Below are positions 1 through 12,977 of a stretch of 64,000 nucleotides of DNA, in pieces (position 1 is the first letter of the stretch; every line of letters starts with the position of its first letter). The stretch is taken from NCBI RefSeq assembly GCF_963966145.1, contig NC_091049.1, positions 1,922,001 to 1,986,000 on the forward strand. Reading direction: 5' to 3'. Source of the DNA: Tenebrio molitor. Taxonomy: Eukaryota > Arthropoda > Insecta > Coleoptera > Tenebrionidae. The position numbers and the translations under genes are program-made. The notes below the pieces were generated by a model that ran no database searches, was not told the DNA's origin, and saw only the letters and a list, made by a program, of their open reading frames with translations.

Positions 1-2251
1 GTTGTAATTATCGGTTTCATGAACGGCAAGAAAAACGCCACTTCATGTCACGATTCCTGAAATTTCGTACCGCTACCAATTTTTTTTTCGTCCATCGAGG
101 AAATCCAGTGGCGCACCGCTAAATTAAAAACTGATCCCACCATCTCCCGGTTATCTCGTCGGAGGCCACAATGCGTCATCACGCGTTGGGCACACGCGAA
201 AAATATTTAACCCAGAAATGATTGTCGGCACACAATGCCCCTTCACCCCCTTCCTCTCGTCGAAGAATATAGATCGGATCACGTACGGGGGCTTCATTGT
301 ATCGAAAATAATCGAATCGTGCTCCATTGGCATAAAAGAATGGTCGCGCCAAGAAGGAGAGGTACGTGGGGTGATGGCTTGATTTTTCTGTTGCAACCCC
401 ATCGGCGCGCCGTACCCTCGAACCACCCCAATCGCCGATGTTGACAGAATTATTAGTGTCGAATTACAACGGATCTAAGCAGATAAAAACGCAGTCGGAT
501 TTGTGTGTATTTAGATCTGTATTAAGTGGGTTATTTTATTGACTTGTTGCTCTGCTGGGTCGGAGGGTGAGCGGAAGTCACCCTCGTGGTGGCGCGAGCC
601 GGCGGACAACTTCGACATAGTTTTAATAACTCGGGAATTATCACGCGAGGGTGGGAAAACCCAATTACAGTCTTAGAGTGTTCCGTACAAATTGTCTAAG
701 CTCAGACAAATTTTAAAATTAATTTTAATAACTCTCGGTAACAACTGGAAATTTCTTTGACTGTTCAAAATCCCGTGAACTAATCTGCGACGTGACTTTT
801 GTTTCTTTCAATTTTTTTTTTTGTCTTTCCTCATCATCGGGATCCCAAATAAGCATCGACTTCTCGTCAATTCGTGCCCGAGTCGTTGGTTTCGTGGCCG
901 TAACGGTGAGCCACGGTCCATTCCGCCGCCGCCGCCACACCAACATAAAGCCGTCAAACCCCCCGACCTTGACAAGAAGTCCATAACTTAACCGTGCTTA
1001 TTCGAAACGGGTCCACATATCAAATTCGTTCCGTCCATTAAAAATCCAAGACGGCCTCCCTTCTCGGAACACCCCATAAACGCGTCCTGTTTACCGTAAA
1101 CCACCCCACGTGGGTCATTGACTCAGTTTTTTGCGCAATCCGGCCCTCAAATAAAGGGTTGCGTCCGACACGCCAAGCTTGTAACAACTTTTATTGGGGT
1201 CTGTGGGCCGTGTCCAGAAGCCGAACGCATCCCTCAAGAAAAAAACTCGAGAAATGCATTTCTTCCGCGTTTATTTGACTTGTAAATGGGACCGGGCGAT
1301 GAAGGGTTGGTTTTATTGCAGTTTTATGGGGTGCAATGACGGATCGAGGCGGATTCGTTTACGATCTGATGGGGTTATTAGAGGGCGCGGCGCGGTGGTG
1401 GAAAAAATGGTAATTTGGGTCGATGGGAATCCGTCTTCTTGGAGTGAGCGACAGGACGACGACGTATCGATTGGTTCGTGTCGATAAACTGGTATGTTTC
1501 AAGGATACGAAATTTTAGGGAGCGGTACAGAGAATTAACAATTGCGAAGTGGGGGCGGCCTCTGGGCGGAAATGCGGACGTCAGGTTTTTGGGCGAATTT
1601 AGAACGGCGAGAATTAACATCTGATGGACTGTAATTTGATTTTTTACCGTTGGATGGGAGAGGTTCGGGTCGGAGGAATGCAGCGCGGAAGAAGTAGCTC
1701 AAAAGATTTGCAACGAGACATTTCGATAGATCATCTCCCAGCAATTAATTCATTTTTGGAGGCTTTTTTGCATTACTTTTTTTCATCAATTTTAACACAG
1801 CAATGAAAAATTTCCCAAACGATTTTTTTCGAAATTTTTTTGTACAAGAAATTGTCATCTTAGTCTTTCTGTCAAATGTCACCACTGGCGGTTAGAATTT
1901 ATAGAATTTAAATTATTTTGATTTTTGACTCTGTTTAGGAACTTGAAAAATCTCTTATCTTAATCTTAAATTCGATAAACCTTGATGCAATTTGGAAAAA
2001 ATGAAATAAACGTGAACGAAAATTTTATTTTTCAAACTTAGAACATCTAAAAAATGCATAAATTATTTTCTCGTGAAGGTAACGAAGAATTATTTGTTTT
2101 TTGATTTTGTTAAAATTTTTATCAATTTTTTTCTATAAATCCTCAAAAACGAAACATCAAAAAAGACTTTCACTTTCTCAAAAAGAAATAATAAACCAAA
2201 AAATAAAAAAGAAAATTAAAGAATACACAGGAAAGAAGAATAAAATGCATT

Positions 2252-2453
2252 CAGGTTGTTTTGGCATAATGGAAGGCCATGGAAATGTTGCATTTAAAGT
2301 TTGAGGTTATAAATAGCGTCAATGTCTAGTACATTGTTCAGCAACATGTTATGTTCATTTTGATAAGTCCGCATGTCAGGCACTTTATTGACGGACAGTG
2401 TGTCCAACGTTAAAAAAATAAATCATGGCGTCCCATTATGCCAGAACAACGTG
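2252..2453 (-). mobile_element. MITE family 2, copy 1 (~202 bp)
   Basis: Ends CAGGTTGTTTTGGCATAATGG and, inverted, CCATTATGCCAGAACAACGTG. The interior shares the phrase for ATTGACGCTATTTATAACC with the copies at 27565 and 35957, in opposite orientation. No open frame of interest. Confidence 0.7.
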
Positions 2454-3229
2454 ACGGGTGTACAATTTTTTTCAAGATTTCAGATGAGAATTTACATCGA
2501 TCCGATTAAGAAAATCCCTTTTCCCTTTTCTGTTCTCGCAAAAATTCATCTTCAGGTACCAAAAATGACCTCAGATCGATATCTGATTTATTAAAAGACC
2601 AATACGAATGAATCTACGACGTGACTTTGGTTTTGACAACTTCCTTAACTTAAAAAAAATATTGTTCGTACAAATTTTCGTCGGGAATGAGCGAAACTTT
2701 ACAAAATTTCGTTCATGGTTGAAATCCTCATAAAAAAAATAAGTATTTGTTTCTTTCGTTGTTGGATGAAAATGTTTCGTTTTTTGTGTCCCAAAAATTT
2801 CAAAATGAATGAAATTCGATGCTCCAAAATTTTGGTAAAATCCAAAAAACGTAGTTCCGTAATCGGAGCTTTTCAGTTGTAGTTGGAATAGAATTTGTGG
2901 CTAAAAAGTTGGTTTCTGTGCAACTGTAACCCACATTCGGTGCTAATTAGCAAAATTCGGCAAGACGGTTAGCGTTCGACACGTGAATGCAATTATTGGC
3001 ACAAATTAAAAATGCAAAAAACTTTTATCAATATTGGTCAGGGTCCGCAACCATCTCCGAGTCGCCCGAAACCGATCAGAATTCTGCCACGTTTCGGCAT
3101 CTAATTAAATTAATGGATTAATTTCCTAGATTCCGTCTTTGTATCGGCTGCAAAACCTGCAATGCAAATGAGTTTTTTCGATCTAGTCACAGCTGGTTCT
3201 CTAAATTTTACGAGAATGTTATACATCAC

Positions 3230-5050
3230 CATAAATGAGAGAAGTGGGGTTGGCAGATAACGCGAACCGACCGAAAATCGAATTTGTCGCGTCCAGTGGC
3301 GTCCGTCGGCCAGACCGAAATCGGCTTTTTACGGGCCAGGTGGAAGAGGCGTCCACAAAAAAAACACACACTCGACTACACCCAACGAATGCGGAGAAGA
3401 GGAAACGGTCCCAGGACAATTACCATTTTACCATTCCGTACGTCGTAGCATCATCATCCGATCACGCGAGGACGCCCGGACTAAAACAAACCGGAGCCAG
3501 TAATGACCGTAATCGCCGCCGACCAAACGACAATTTAATAACACACTCGGAGGGACGGAAAAAATTTCGCCCCCTCGAGGGACCCGCCACTGGACTCGAA
3601 CGTCACTAATGACACTTCCTCGTCGAAGGTCTTCCACTTGCCGCGCGATCTGCATTCGCCGCCCCCGGGGGCGACGACCACCGCCGCCGGACCGGGTGGT
3701 GCTTTCAAGATGATCGGACGAACAGGTGGATGGCGTTCGGAGGGTCCGATCCCTCGCCCCCCTCACTCCCCCGAATCACGGCGATCCGACAGAAATATCC
3801 CGTTTCAGGGGAAAATGGGCGAGGGATGGTCGAGAGAAGAAAAAAAAACGCGATTTCGCACCCTCGTGGGGTGCTTGGTTTTTTTATTAAAACAGGAAAC
3901 ACTTACGGCGGCGGAAGCACGCCCCGGAAACCTTGATTTGTGCTGGATGAAACTAGTAGAAACGTGGGGTTTCCCCTCGGCGCGCCATCCGCGATGCGCG
4001 ATTGTCTGCGAATTCGCGATTGGCGGATGGACGCTTCCCCTCGCGGCGCCATCACACCAGACCGCTTGATCATTCGAATATCTCAGAGTTTCCTAGAAAA
4101 ATATCTCGTGTTTGACATGTCTTCACAAACGAACAATCATTCACACCGTCTCAATCAAAATCAAAATTCTGTCACGACCTCGGACGGATTCGTCGTTTCC
4201 TACTTGTTCGACAAGACGAAACAATTCTTTTGTGTACTCGAGCTCCTCATTATCCACCCCTGTTGGGGAAGGATTGAGACAAATCAAGCCACCTGATGCC
4301 CACAAAAAAATCACGTCCAGAGCCCACTTTTACTTTTACTCAGCCAACACATGTTCCATATATTATTCCACCCCCGACACAAAAAAAATCTCGAGAGTGT
4401 TTACACGTTGTTTTTTCTCCCCCCTCTCTCTCATTCCGGGATCCCCTCGTGTTCGAATGTAGCCACCACATGGACCAACAGAGTGGCCCAAACAAATCAC
4501 GACCCTCGTCAGCCGGCAATTACCGGCTCGTTAGGCCGCCGCCCCCGGCCGCTCCGACCGCCAAGCAGCCCGCCACCCCTTTCTCGGTTCGCCGATCCGC
4601 TCCCGTGTCGTCGGACCCGATCGCGGCCAAAACCGCACCAAACAAACGACTGGTCCATCACAATTCTTGGGCTCCTAGACCGTGTGAACTCATCTAGCCG
4701 AGGGTTGCGTCGACCGGGGTCATGTGTTCCTCTCTATTAAGGGTAGACACACAGGAAATCAGTTTTGATCTCGACGGATCGCGGCCCGTCTCTCATTCAA
4801 ATAAATCACGCGGGGGAAAAGTGAAATTGTTTTCGGATGGGAGGGGGCGGCGAGTACAGGTGGTTGAGACGGGGATGACGCGGCCGACGGACTTGACCTT
4901 GGGGATAAGGGGAGCGAACCACCGCCGGCATCTTGATGAATCGAAACAGATTTCGATCGGGGACCACTTTCGGTTTCGGGGTTGGCATCCGGAGGTGGTG
5001 GTGGCTTGTCGTGGTGACGTCACGGCTTCCTTTGATTCTATACATTGTTA
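3230..5050. other. GC-rich island in intron 4
   Basis: About 1.8 kb of raised G+C with frequent CpG, flanked by AT-rich DNA. Open frames of 65-143 codons occur on both strands and in overlapping frames, as expected by chance in GC-rich DNA. It ends in a perfect TGACGTCA (5015-5022). It could be a cis-regulatory block or an alternative promoter; nothing in sequence decides. Confidence 0.35.
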
Positions 5051-5170
5051 ATTAACTTGTGGAATTACGAGCTCGCCGCCACATTAATGTCAGCTGAGGC
5101 ATGTTTACGATTTGTTTCTTTTTGGGCTTTTTCTTTTCAATTCGAAATTTTTACAAATTTATAAATAAAG

Positions 5171-5678
5171 AAATTGATGTCATTTCTGGCATAACTGAAT
5201 TAGACCTGTGACATATTTATGAACAAATTTTATTTAAAATATGTATTAAATATTTCGGTAAGTTTTATATCAAAATTTTTAGAAATATACAGCATAGTGA
5301 CGAACAGGTTTGATGTCATTTCCAGCAAAACTACGAGACTGTGTCATATGTATCTTTTTTTTTCATTTAATCAAAAGTTTTGTTCCTGCGATAAAGTCTC
5401 GTTTCTTTTTTCAAAAAACAAGGAACTGATGGCATTTCTGGCAAAACTAGAACAGACATGACGTCCTTATGGCAAAACGTAGTATTGTATCTAGTTTAAA
5501 ATTTTTGAAATTTCAAAAGGAAATGTGGAGGATTTTTTATTTAAAAAACAAAAATTCAGACATTTTTCAATTTTTTTTCTAGAGAACATGCAGTAAAAAA
5601 ATGCTTTTAAACATTTTATGATGTCGAAGAAGAAATTGATGTCGTTTCTGGCAGAACTAAAGCAGATCTCTTACATGT
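5171..5678 (+). repeat. Four spaced copies of a ~42 bp motif
   Basis: Units at 5171, 5309, 5424 and 5633 share ATTGATGTCATTTCTGGC followed by A(T/A)AACT, then (G/C)A-rich bases and a final TGACAT-like end. Spacing is 138, 115 and 209 bases, with poorly conserved AT-rich DNA between. Confidence 0.65.
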
Positions 5679-5849
5679 TCGACGAATTTCTTTGACCTCA
5701 ATCCGGACAATCTTTTTCGCCTTTACACTTTTTTTTTGTTTGAAAATGTTCGAAAATCGAAAAATTCCAATAAACTTTTTCGACCTTTGTAAGTTTCGGC
5801 TCCCGATCGAAATCGAAAGCTCGTCGTCGAGGTCGAATTTCGGGGAACA

Positions 5850-6750
5850 AGTGTCCGTCGCTCTTGCGTCACGCGAGTGACATTACTCCCCGTGACGTCA
5901 CGCGGCAATAAACCAGCCGACTGCGTCCTTCCCGTCCGTCCGTGACCGTGAAAGCGAAAATGTATATTTATCCCCGCGGCCGGCGTTCGTTATGTGCGAA
6001 AAAAATTATGGACGATGGCACTCGCCCACGATCCATAAATCTCACGTGTCGCGTCACCCCGCGTAATTTATTCGGCCAATTATCATATTATTGGTGAAAA
6101 AAAAAAGAGAAAAACACGACCGACAAGAACAATGTTTTTGTAATAAATGAAACGGGTAAAAAAACAATCCGATTTACATAATTTCCCGATTGATATAATC
6201 TCCATTACATCGAACGCCGGCCGAGACAGACAGAGAGAAAGAATTTCACAACGGTACCCCACACACTTAATAAACAATCAAGTAGTCGTGTGCCATTTTT
6301 TGTGACATCACTACAACTTATTATTACCTATAGAGAGTGGTTTTTTTCGGGTTTCACGGCCTTCCTCGATCTCTTTTTGCGGCGATCGTCCTCTTTTTTT
6401 TCCTCCTTTCCAGTTTTTTGCCCTGACGCGCGCTACTGGAATCATCCGAATATCCGAACGACGATAATCGATTCCAACGGTACCCCCTAATAATGTTTAC
6501 TTTTCGGGGGCTCCGCTATTTATGGGCTCTTTAACCCCATTCAGGCATTGTGCCAAAAGTTCAACACCTGACATAAAGAGAGCGACCGCACCGATTGATC
6601 GCTGCGTTTTTCGAGGGGTCGTAGGGCTCGATCGGCACGAGACGCACACCCCCCGATGCAAATCGACCGGCCGGGGGCGGCGACCGCGACTTTATCGCGG
6701 GTGAATCCCGCCGCCTACTTATCTCGCGCGTAATTACAGCGAAAACGTCA
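5850..6750. other. GC-rich island in intron 4 with CRE palindrome
   Basis: Another block of raised G+C containing TGACGTCA at 5893-5900 between two further CACG/TCACGC motifs. No coding signal is seen on either strand. Confidence 0.3.
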
Positions 6751-8639
6751 ACAATTTGCATACATTGTTGCACAACGTGCGTCACGAAAAACAATCGCTT
6801 GACGAAAAGTGAGTTTTCGTTTCGGTCGTCGAGGTCCATTCGTTTGTTTTTTTTTTCGAAATTCGACCGAATTTAATTGGCTCCCGTCTCGTCGAAATTT
6901 GAATATTCGGAGAATTAGTTTTCAACGCCTACTGTGTGTTTTTTTTGTGTATCTTGATCATAACGGTTGTCGCACTTTGACCCTTATAATTAGTGAAACT
7001 GTCAACGAGATCTTCGTCGGACAATAAATACGTCACAAAAAACGGCTACTTGATGGGAATTCTCTTTTTATGGGATGTTAACGTTCTCCGAATTTCTTGC
7101 GTAACTATGTGCGAAGAGAAATTCGAAAAATTATGACGTTTCATCACCGCTACAGATCTACAAATTTTTCAAATTGCTTTAAAAAATTTTTTTTGGGGAA
7201 AATGTTCAAAATTTTCTCAAAACAATTTACTTTTTAATCTTTTCTACGTTGCATAATCAGCTAAAGTCAATATTTCTTAGTAGATTTGAGTGAGTAAAAA
7301 TAGTCAAGGCCACCGATTTTTTTTCTTAGAAACGGTTAAGTAATATTATTGATTTCTTTTTTACTTCGTTAAACTGGGAAGAACAGGTGATATGTGTTTG
7401 TGCTAGAGAGCGTTGAAATTTACATTTAAAAAAAATGTGTCATGTTTTACAGAACAAAAAAGATTTATTTTTATAACGCATTTGAGAATTTTTGATTTTG
7501 AAATTTGACTATTTAATACTTAATCACCCTGTATACAGTGGCCATTTTAAAATGATACAATGTTCCTTCCTTGTTCAATTAAAAAAATGAGAAATGAAAA
7601 CCATTCATGGCGAATTTTCGTGCATTGGCACTCGCATCTGACCGAAGCGGCACAGTCAATCATTGTTCGACACGATTTTACGAGACTTCGGTGGAAATTC
7701 CATAATCTCCTGAATCGAACAAAGAATGGTAGAAACGAACTGTCAGCGCCTAACGTCGATAAATAACGCCGAAACTCGTTCTCGTCTCGATGGTAGCGGA
7801 AGTCGTCGAATCGGAGCCTCCGTAATAATTGTCAAAATCGGCGCTACACGCCGTACGTTATGCGTAGCCCCCAAAAACGAAACCTGTTCCAGATCTCTTC
7901 GCCGCGATAAACGATTTCGTTTTTCCAAACAGCCGCCAATTCTTCACGCTTCCACGATTCGTCGGAGGAAATTCGCCGCCCCGACGACCTCACCTCTCCA
8001 AATATGGCAGGAGATTTTTGTTTTTTTTTCGCCGACGCCACTCGGACACGAGCAAACAATTTTTTTCGCTTCGACACCTGTTAATCGTCATCTCGGATCG
8101 CAATTACATAAGGAAATAGTATCAAGATAGCGGACGGGACTAATTAATTATGCAGGACGTGTTGGCACCACCTTACACGTCATGTTAATTTCGAGTTGTT
8201 ACAAAATTTTTGTAAAAATTCTTTTTTTGGGAGGACCGGTCGGTAGTTTTGTGCGTCACGGGTAATTCGTTTGGCATAAAACAACAGACCTGTCACGTGA
8301 GACTTTAATCCGTTGAAATTATGCAAATAAGAGTGAGATATAGAATTTTTTATTGTTTTTTTTTTTAGTTGTTTTGTTTCGGGTTTCTACGACCATTAAA
8401 CAGCTCATTAGTTTCAAATTACACTAATTACAGGGGGGCAATAAAAAAAACTCTTTGATCCATCATGAACAGACCTCACAATGATCGGTTTCAGGCTTGG
8501 AAACTGTCGACAAGGACACAGATTACTACGCTACGAGACTATCTCCTAGACTAGACAATTATTATCGTACACTGGTTTACGTATACATATTTTGACTGGC
8601 CACTGTGTATATGTATAATAATAAAAGCACCACAATTTG

Positions 8640-11600
8640 AAGATTTTTTTAAGCTTCAGTTTACTCTAGACGAATAATCACAAAAAAAAAAATGTTTTGG
8701 AAAATTAAAAATTATGCGTGGATGAGTCAAACTGGTTTGGTACCATTTTGTGTTTTCAAATTTTGTAAAATGGTTCCAGATTTTGGAAATAAGCAAAACA
8801 GTCAGATGTTCTTTCTTGGAACAAAAGGAACTTAATAACTTTTAATGTTTTGAATGATTTACAAAAAGACAAAACATGTCAAGATCTAAAAAAAAACTAC
8901 TTTGACTATTTTTGATTTACGATATCGATCAGCAAAAAATTTAAATGACTGGAAATGAAGTAATATCAAACAAAATTTCTCGAAAGGTCGCTTGATTTTC
9001 ACAATTTTTCTGTTCTTTCACTGTTTCGTTTTTAAAACATGTCTACTTCGGATTTTTTGGAATAATTTTTTAAATTCTATTTTTTTTTACAAAACAAAAT
9101 TTACTGATTACTCTTGTGCTGTGCTTGTCTTCTTTTCCCGTTTCTTGGAGAAAAAGTAACAAAATAACTTTTTAGCGTGGGATGATTTAAAAAAAAAACA
9201 AACGTTTTGACTATTTTTGATTTATGTAGTTGTCCATTCGCTAAAAATTTAATTTAAATAACTCCAAAAGTTAAATCATGTCGAGCAAAACGTTATTGAT
9301 CGTCGGTTTTTTTTTTGTTGGATTTTTTGCCTTAAAGATATTGATCTATTTTGGATTTTTTTGACAAAATTTTGAAATTTGATTTTTTATACAAAACAAC
9401 CAAATTAATTTGATTTCTCTACCAATACAATGAAGATTCAGTAACTGCTGCAGAATATTTGGTAAAATTATTTTTCATTAGTATGTACCTACATTATTGT
9501 TCTTTTCTCAAAAACCAAATTGTCACAAAATATCATGCCAACATTTTTTTTAATGCGATAAATTTCATGCGGGTCCAAACTAGGCAGTCCAGAATGTTTT
9601 TGGAAAATTTCAAAATCATGTAGATTCGAGTAAAAAATTGGTTTGACAAAAATTTGTAAATCAAAATTGTACAAAATGATTCCAAATTTTGCAAATAACT
9701 AAAACAAGCAGGTGTTTCTTAAAGAAAAAAAACTGAAGATCTTTCAATCCTGTGCTAATTTAAAAATACTATCAAGGAAATCCAAATTAAAAAAAAAAAA
9801 ACAGTTTTGACTATTTCTTATTTAGTTGTCCATTCACAAAAATTTTAATATTAATTTTCTGTTTCTTCACGCTTCTGCCTTTGAAACTTCTAAGTAGCTC
9901 TGTCGCGGATTTTTTCGAAAAAATTTTGAAATGTGAATTCTTTTACAAAACAAAATTTAATTTGAAAAATAAAACTTCCCCATTTCACATAAATGGGTAG
10001 ATGGTATAAAAATTATATGCTCGCTCAGGTTTGTATTTTTTTTAGAGCCATGTCGTTTCCTGAATATTTTTTTTCGTTTGGGTGATGAATAGCAAAGTTA
10101 TAGGGTGGGCCGTTTTTTTTAAGACAGCCTTGTATATGATAAATTGCGGGGCCAAGCTAGCAAGTGGATAAATGTTCTAAAACCGTAAATTAAATCTTTG
10201 TGGAAAATTTAAAAACTATCTAGGAAATCTGGAACTATAGTTTGTCAAAAATTTTTGTTTTCAAATTTTGCAAAATGCTTCCTAATTTTGGAAATGACTA
10301 ACAGAATCAAGTGTTGTTTCTTCAAAAGTAACTGCATAATTTTCAATCTTGTGTTGATTTAAAAAAAGGTTTTGTCAAACGTGTTGAAATTAAAAAACAA
10401 AACAACAGTTTTGACTATTTTTGATTTAGTAAAAAATAAAAATAACTCCAAAAGTTAAATCATGTCGAGCAAAACGTTATTGATCGTCGTTTTTTTTTGG
10501 TTGGATTTATTGCCTTAAAGACATTGAAATTGATCTATTTTGGATTTTTTTGACAAACTAGGCAGTCCAAAATTTTTGGAAAATTTAAAAATCATCTAGG
10601 TTCGAGTCAAAAACTGGTTTAACAAAAATTTGTAAATCAAAATTGTACAAAATGATTCCAAATTTTGCAAATAACTAAAACAAGCAGGTGTTGTTTCTTA
10701 AAGAAAAAAAAAATGAATATCTTTCAATCCTGTGCTGATTTAAAAATACTGCCAAGAATATCAAAATTTAAAAAATTTTTTTTGACTATTTCTGATTTAG
10801 CTATCCATTCACAAAAATGTTAATAACTGTTGGAGATAAATGTCGAGAACAAAACGTGGCTCGATCATTGTTAATTTTCTGTTTCTTCACACATCTGTTT
10901 TTGAAACTTTTAAGTAGCTCTGCCCCGGATTTTTTCGAAAAAATTTTGAAATGTGAATTCTTTTGCAAAACAAAATTTAATTTGAAAAATAAAACTTCCC
11001 CATTGCTCATAAATGGGTAGATGGTATAAAAATTATGTGCTCGCTCAGGTTTGTACTGTTTTTAGAGCCATTTCGTTTCCTGTATAATTTTTTTTCATTT
11101 TGGTCATCAACAGCAAAGTAATAGCGTGAGCCGTTTTTTTAAGACAGCCTGTATATGATGAATTGCGGGGCCAAGCTAGGAAGTGGAAAAATGTTCATTA
11201 AACCGTAAATTAAATCTTTGTGGAAAATTTAAAAACTATCTAGGAAATTCTGGAACTACATAGTTTGGCAACATTTTTTTGTTTTCAAATTTTGCAAAAT
11301 GGTCCCAAATTTTGGAAATGACTAATAGAATCAAGTGTTGTTTCTTGAAGTAAAAGAAACTGCATAATTTTCAATCTTGTGTTGATTTAAAAAAAGGTTT
11401 TGTCAAACGTGTCGAAACTAAAAAAACAAAACAGTTTTGACTATTTTTGATTTAGTAAAAAATTAAAATAATAAATAAGTTCAGTAATATGAAGCAAAAC
11501 CTCGCTCGCTCATCACAATTTTTCTCGCCTGGATCTTTTTTGTATTTTTTCGAAAAGTTTTTGAAATTTGAGTTTTTAGAAAACAAAGTTTAATTAATTT

Positions 11601-11700
11601 CTCTGAAGCTATTGGTACCTTGAAGATTCAACAGCAGCTGTCGAGTATTGAGCAAAATTATTTTACCGATAGTAAATTATTCTTCTTCATGTCAAAAACC
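8640..11700. repeat. Higher-order tandem repeat, ~1 kb period, AT-rich
   Basis: Long blocks recur with a shift of about 1.02 kb (aaaacttcccc at 9971 and 10991; attgcggggccaagct at 10143 and 11162) and about 0.98 kb (taggcagtcc at 9581 and 10559). A degenerate monomer phrase, aaaatg(a/g)ttcc(a/t)aattttg followed by an a/t-rich stretch and tgttgtttctt, appears five times near 8766, 9670, 10272, 10648 and 11295. The copies alternate between two subtypes, so the array looks built from paired monomers. Confidence 0.75.
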
Positions 11701-11827
11701 AAATTGTCACAAAATCTATCTTTTTTTTTTAATACGATTCGTTTCAGAAAGTGGAAAAATGTATCTAAAGTCATGAGTCGAATACGACTTGGAAAACAGT
11801 AGTGGGTACATAATAATAGTACATAAT

Positions 11828-11851
11828 AGTAATAATAATAATAATAATAAA
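11828..11851 (+). repeat. (TAA)n microsatellite
   Basis: About eight uninterrupted AAT/TAA units, with further interrupted units upstream. Confidence 0.85.
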
Positions 11852-12050
11852 GGGGATAATGGAAACCTAACAAAAAGGAAAAGCGACAAAAAACGTGTAA
11901 ATGAGATGTTTTTTGTTTGGTCCCCATCGTGGACGGGCCCCTAAGAAGACATTGCCGAATTTATTGTCGACGATAATAATAACGTGTAACATTTCTGCGG
12001 CTACCGTGGCCTACTTATATCTCCATTAATAAACAATGCTCGCAAAAAAA

Positions 12051-12074
12051 TCCATCCATCCATCCATCCATCCA
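12051..12074 (+). repeat. (TCCA)6 microsatellite
   Basis: Six perfect TCCA units directly after a run of A. Confidence 0.9.
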
Positions 12075-12478
12075 GCGACGCTCCTCCGTCCATAAACCTC
12101 GCATAAAAAATCACTTTCGATCCGTCTCGATCTAGTGTGCCTCGGCCGCGGTCAACTTTTTTAAAATGGACTATTTTTTTACCTGTGTGCGGGGTCACAC
12201 AAAAGGGTCCGTCTACCTGTGATCTTACCTAATAATCCGACCGCTCGCGTTCCCCCCTCTCTCTCTGACACACGGTAGTAACCCGGAGGGCCCCGTGCGA
12301 CCGAGAGGGACCGCAACAACGAGATTCCTATCCTGGGGCCCGTCACACGCTGATCGAAGATGAATCAAAGGAAGTAGTTACGCGCGGAGATTCGGCTTTT
12401 CGAAGCGATTCCCCCCGCGGCGAGGGGGATCCGACCAGATTTTTCCGACATTTTTATTTCGGTGGTGATCTGACTCAC

Positions 12479-12678
12479 CTGCGGACACATTTTACACTGG
12501 TACTTCCTGGGCTGGGGACCGCCGTTCTGCATTCCGCCCATCTTCGTCGCGTTGATGGGTTGCGGCACCACCAGCAGGGCCGGACTCGAACCGGCCACCC
12601 CCGGACTCGACGACGACGACGTCGAACGACCGGAAGTGTACAGGCCGGGGGTGCCTCCCATGTGGTGCTCCTCCATGT
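12479..12678 (-). CDS. rn: rotund/squeeze-type factor, coding exon 4 (residues 196-262), start of zinc finger 1
   Basis: This 200-base exon enters in phase 1 (acceptor TTTGTTGCAG) and leaves in phase 0 at CCGCAG|GTGAGT. It encodes MEEHHMGGTPG, a serine run (about 214-220), a Pro/Val/Ala-rich linker and finally GGPQPRKYQCKMCPQ. The CxxC (Cys257, Cys260) is the first half of a C2H2 finger, and KYQCKMCPQ matches my memory of the first finger of rotund/squeeze proteins. The paired histidines must come from the next exon, which is not in this window. The Met at its second codon is not a natural start, because the upstream phase joins cleanly to exon 3, but it could serve a transcript starting in intron 3. 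Three ~104-base tandem repeats lie directly 5' of the acceptor. Confidence 0.85.
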
Positions 12679-12694
12679 CTGCAACAAATTAAAA

Positions 12695-12977
12695 AAAAAT
12701 CACAAAAGAAGAAAACGATTTACAAATACAATCTTCACTTATTCTTCAGATTCTTCATTTTAACCCGCGCAAAAAAACAAAAAAAAAAAGAATCATACAT
12801 CATCACAAAAGAAGAAAGCGATTTAGAAATACAATTGTCACTTATTCTTCAGATTCTTCATTTTAACCCGCTCAAAAAAACAAAAAAAAAAAAGAATCAA
12901 CCATCATCACAAAAGAAGAAAGCGATTTACAAATACAATCTTCACTTATTCTTCAGTTTCTTCATTTTAACCCGCTC
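12695..12977. repeat. Three ~104 bp tandem repeats beside exon 4 acceptor
   Basis: Units start near 12701, 12804 and 12908 (CACAAAAGAAGAAA) and end with TTCATTTTAACCCGC. Identity is high. On the transcript strand the last unit supplies the pyrimidine-rich tract just before the exon 4 acceptor. Confidence 0.85.

Larger units (their letters stand above)
1..12478 (-). other. Intron 4 of rn, incomplete
   Basis: Begins at the GTGAGT donor of exon 4 and runs off the left edge; no acceptor or zinc-finger exon was found in it. It carries the 3 kb higher-order repeat (8.64-11.7 kb), a four-unit spaced array (5171-5678), a MITE of the second family (2252-2453), microsatellites near 11.83 and 12.05 kb, and GC-rich islands at 3.2-5.05 and 5.85-6.75 kb. 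The many ORFs in those islands overlap on both strands and look non-coding. Confidence 0.65.

Noticed and set aside
3230..5050. Cluster of 80-143 codon ORFs
   Set aside because: Mutually overlapping on both strands in a GC-rich block, Pro/Arg/Ser-rich composition, no domains.
12570..12610. GGTTCGAGTCC on minus strand, a tRNA B-box match
   Set aside because: It lies in coding exon 4 (residues GSSPAL) and there is no A box or cloverleaf around it.
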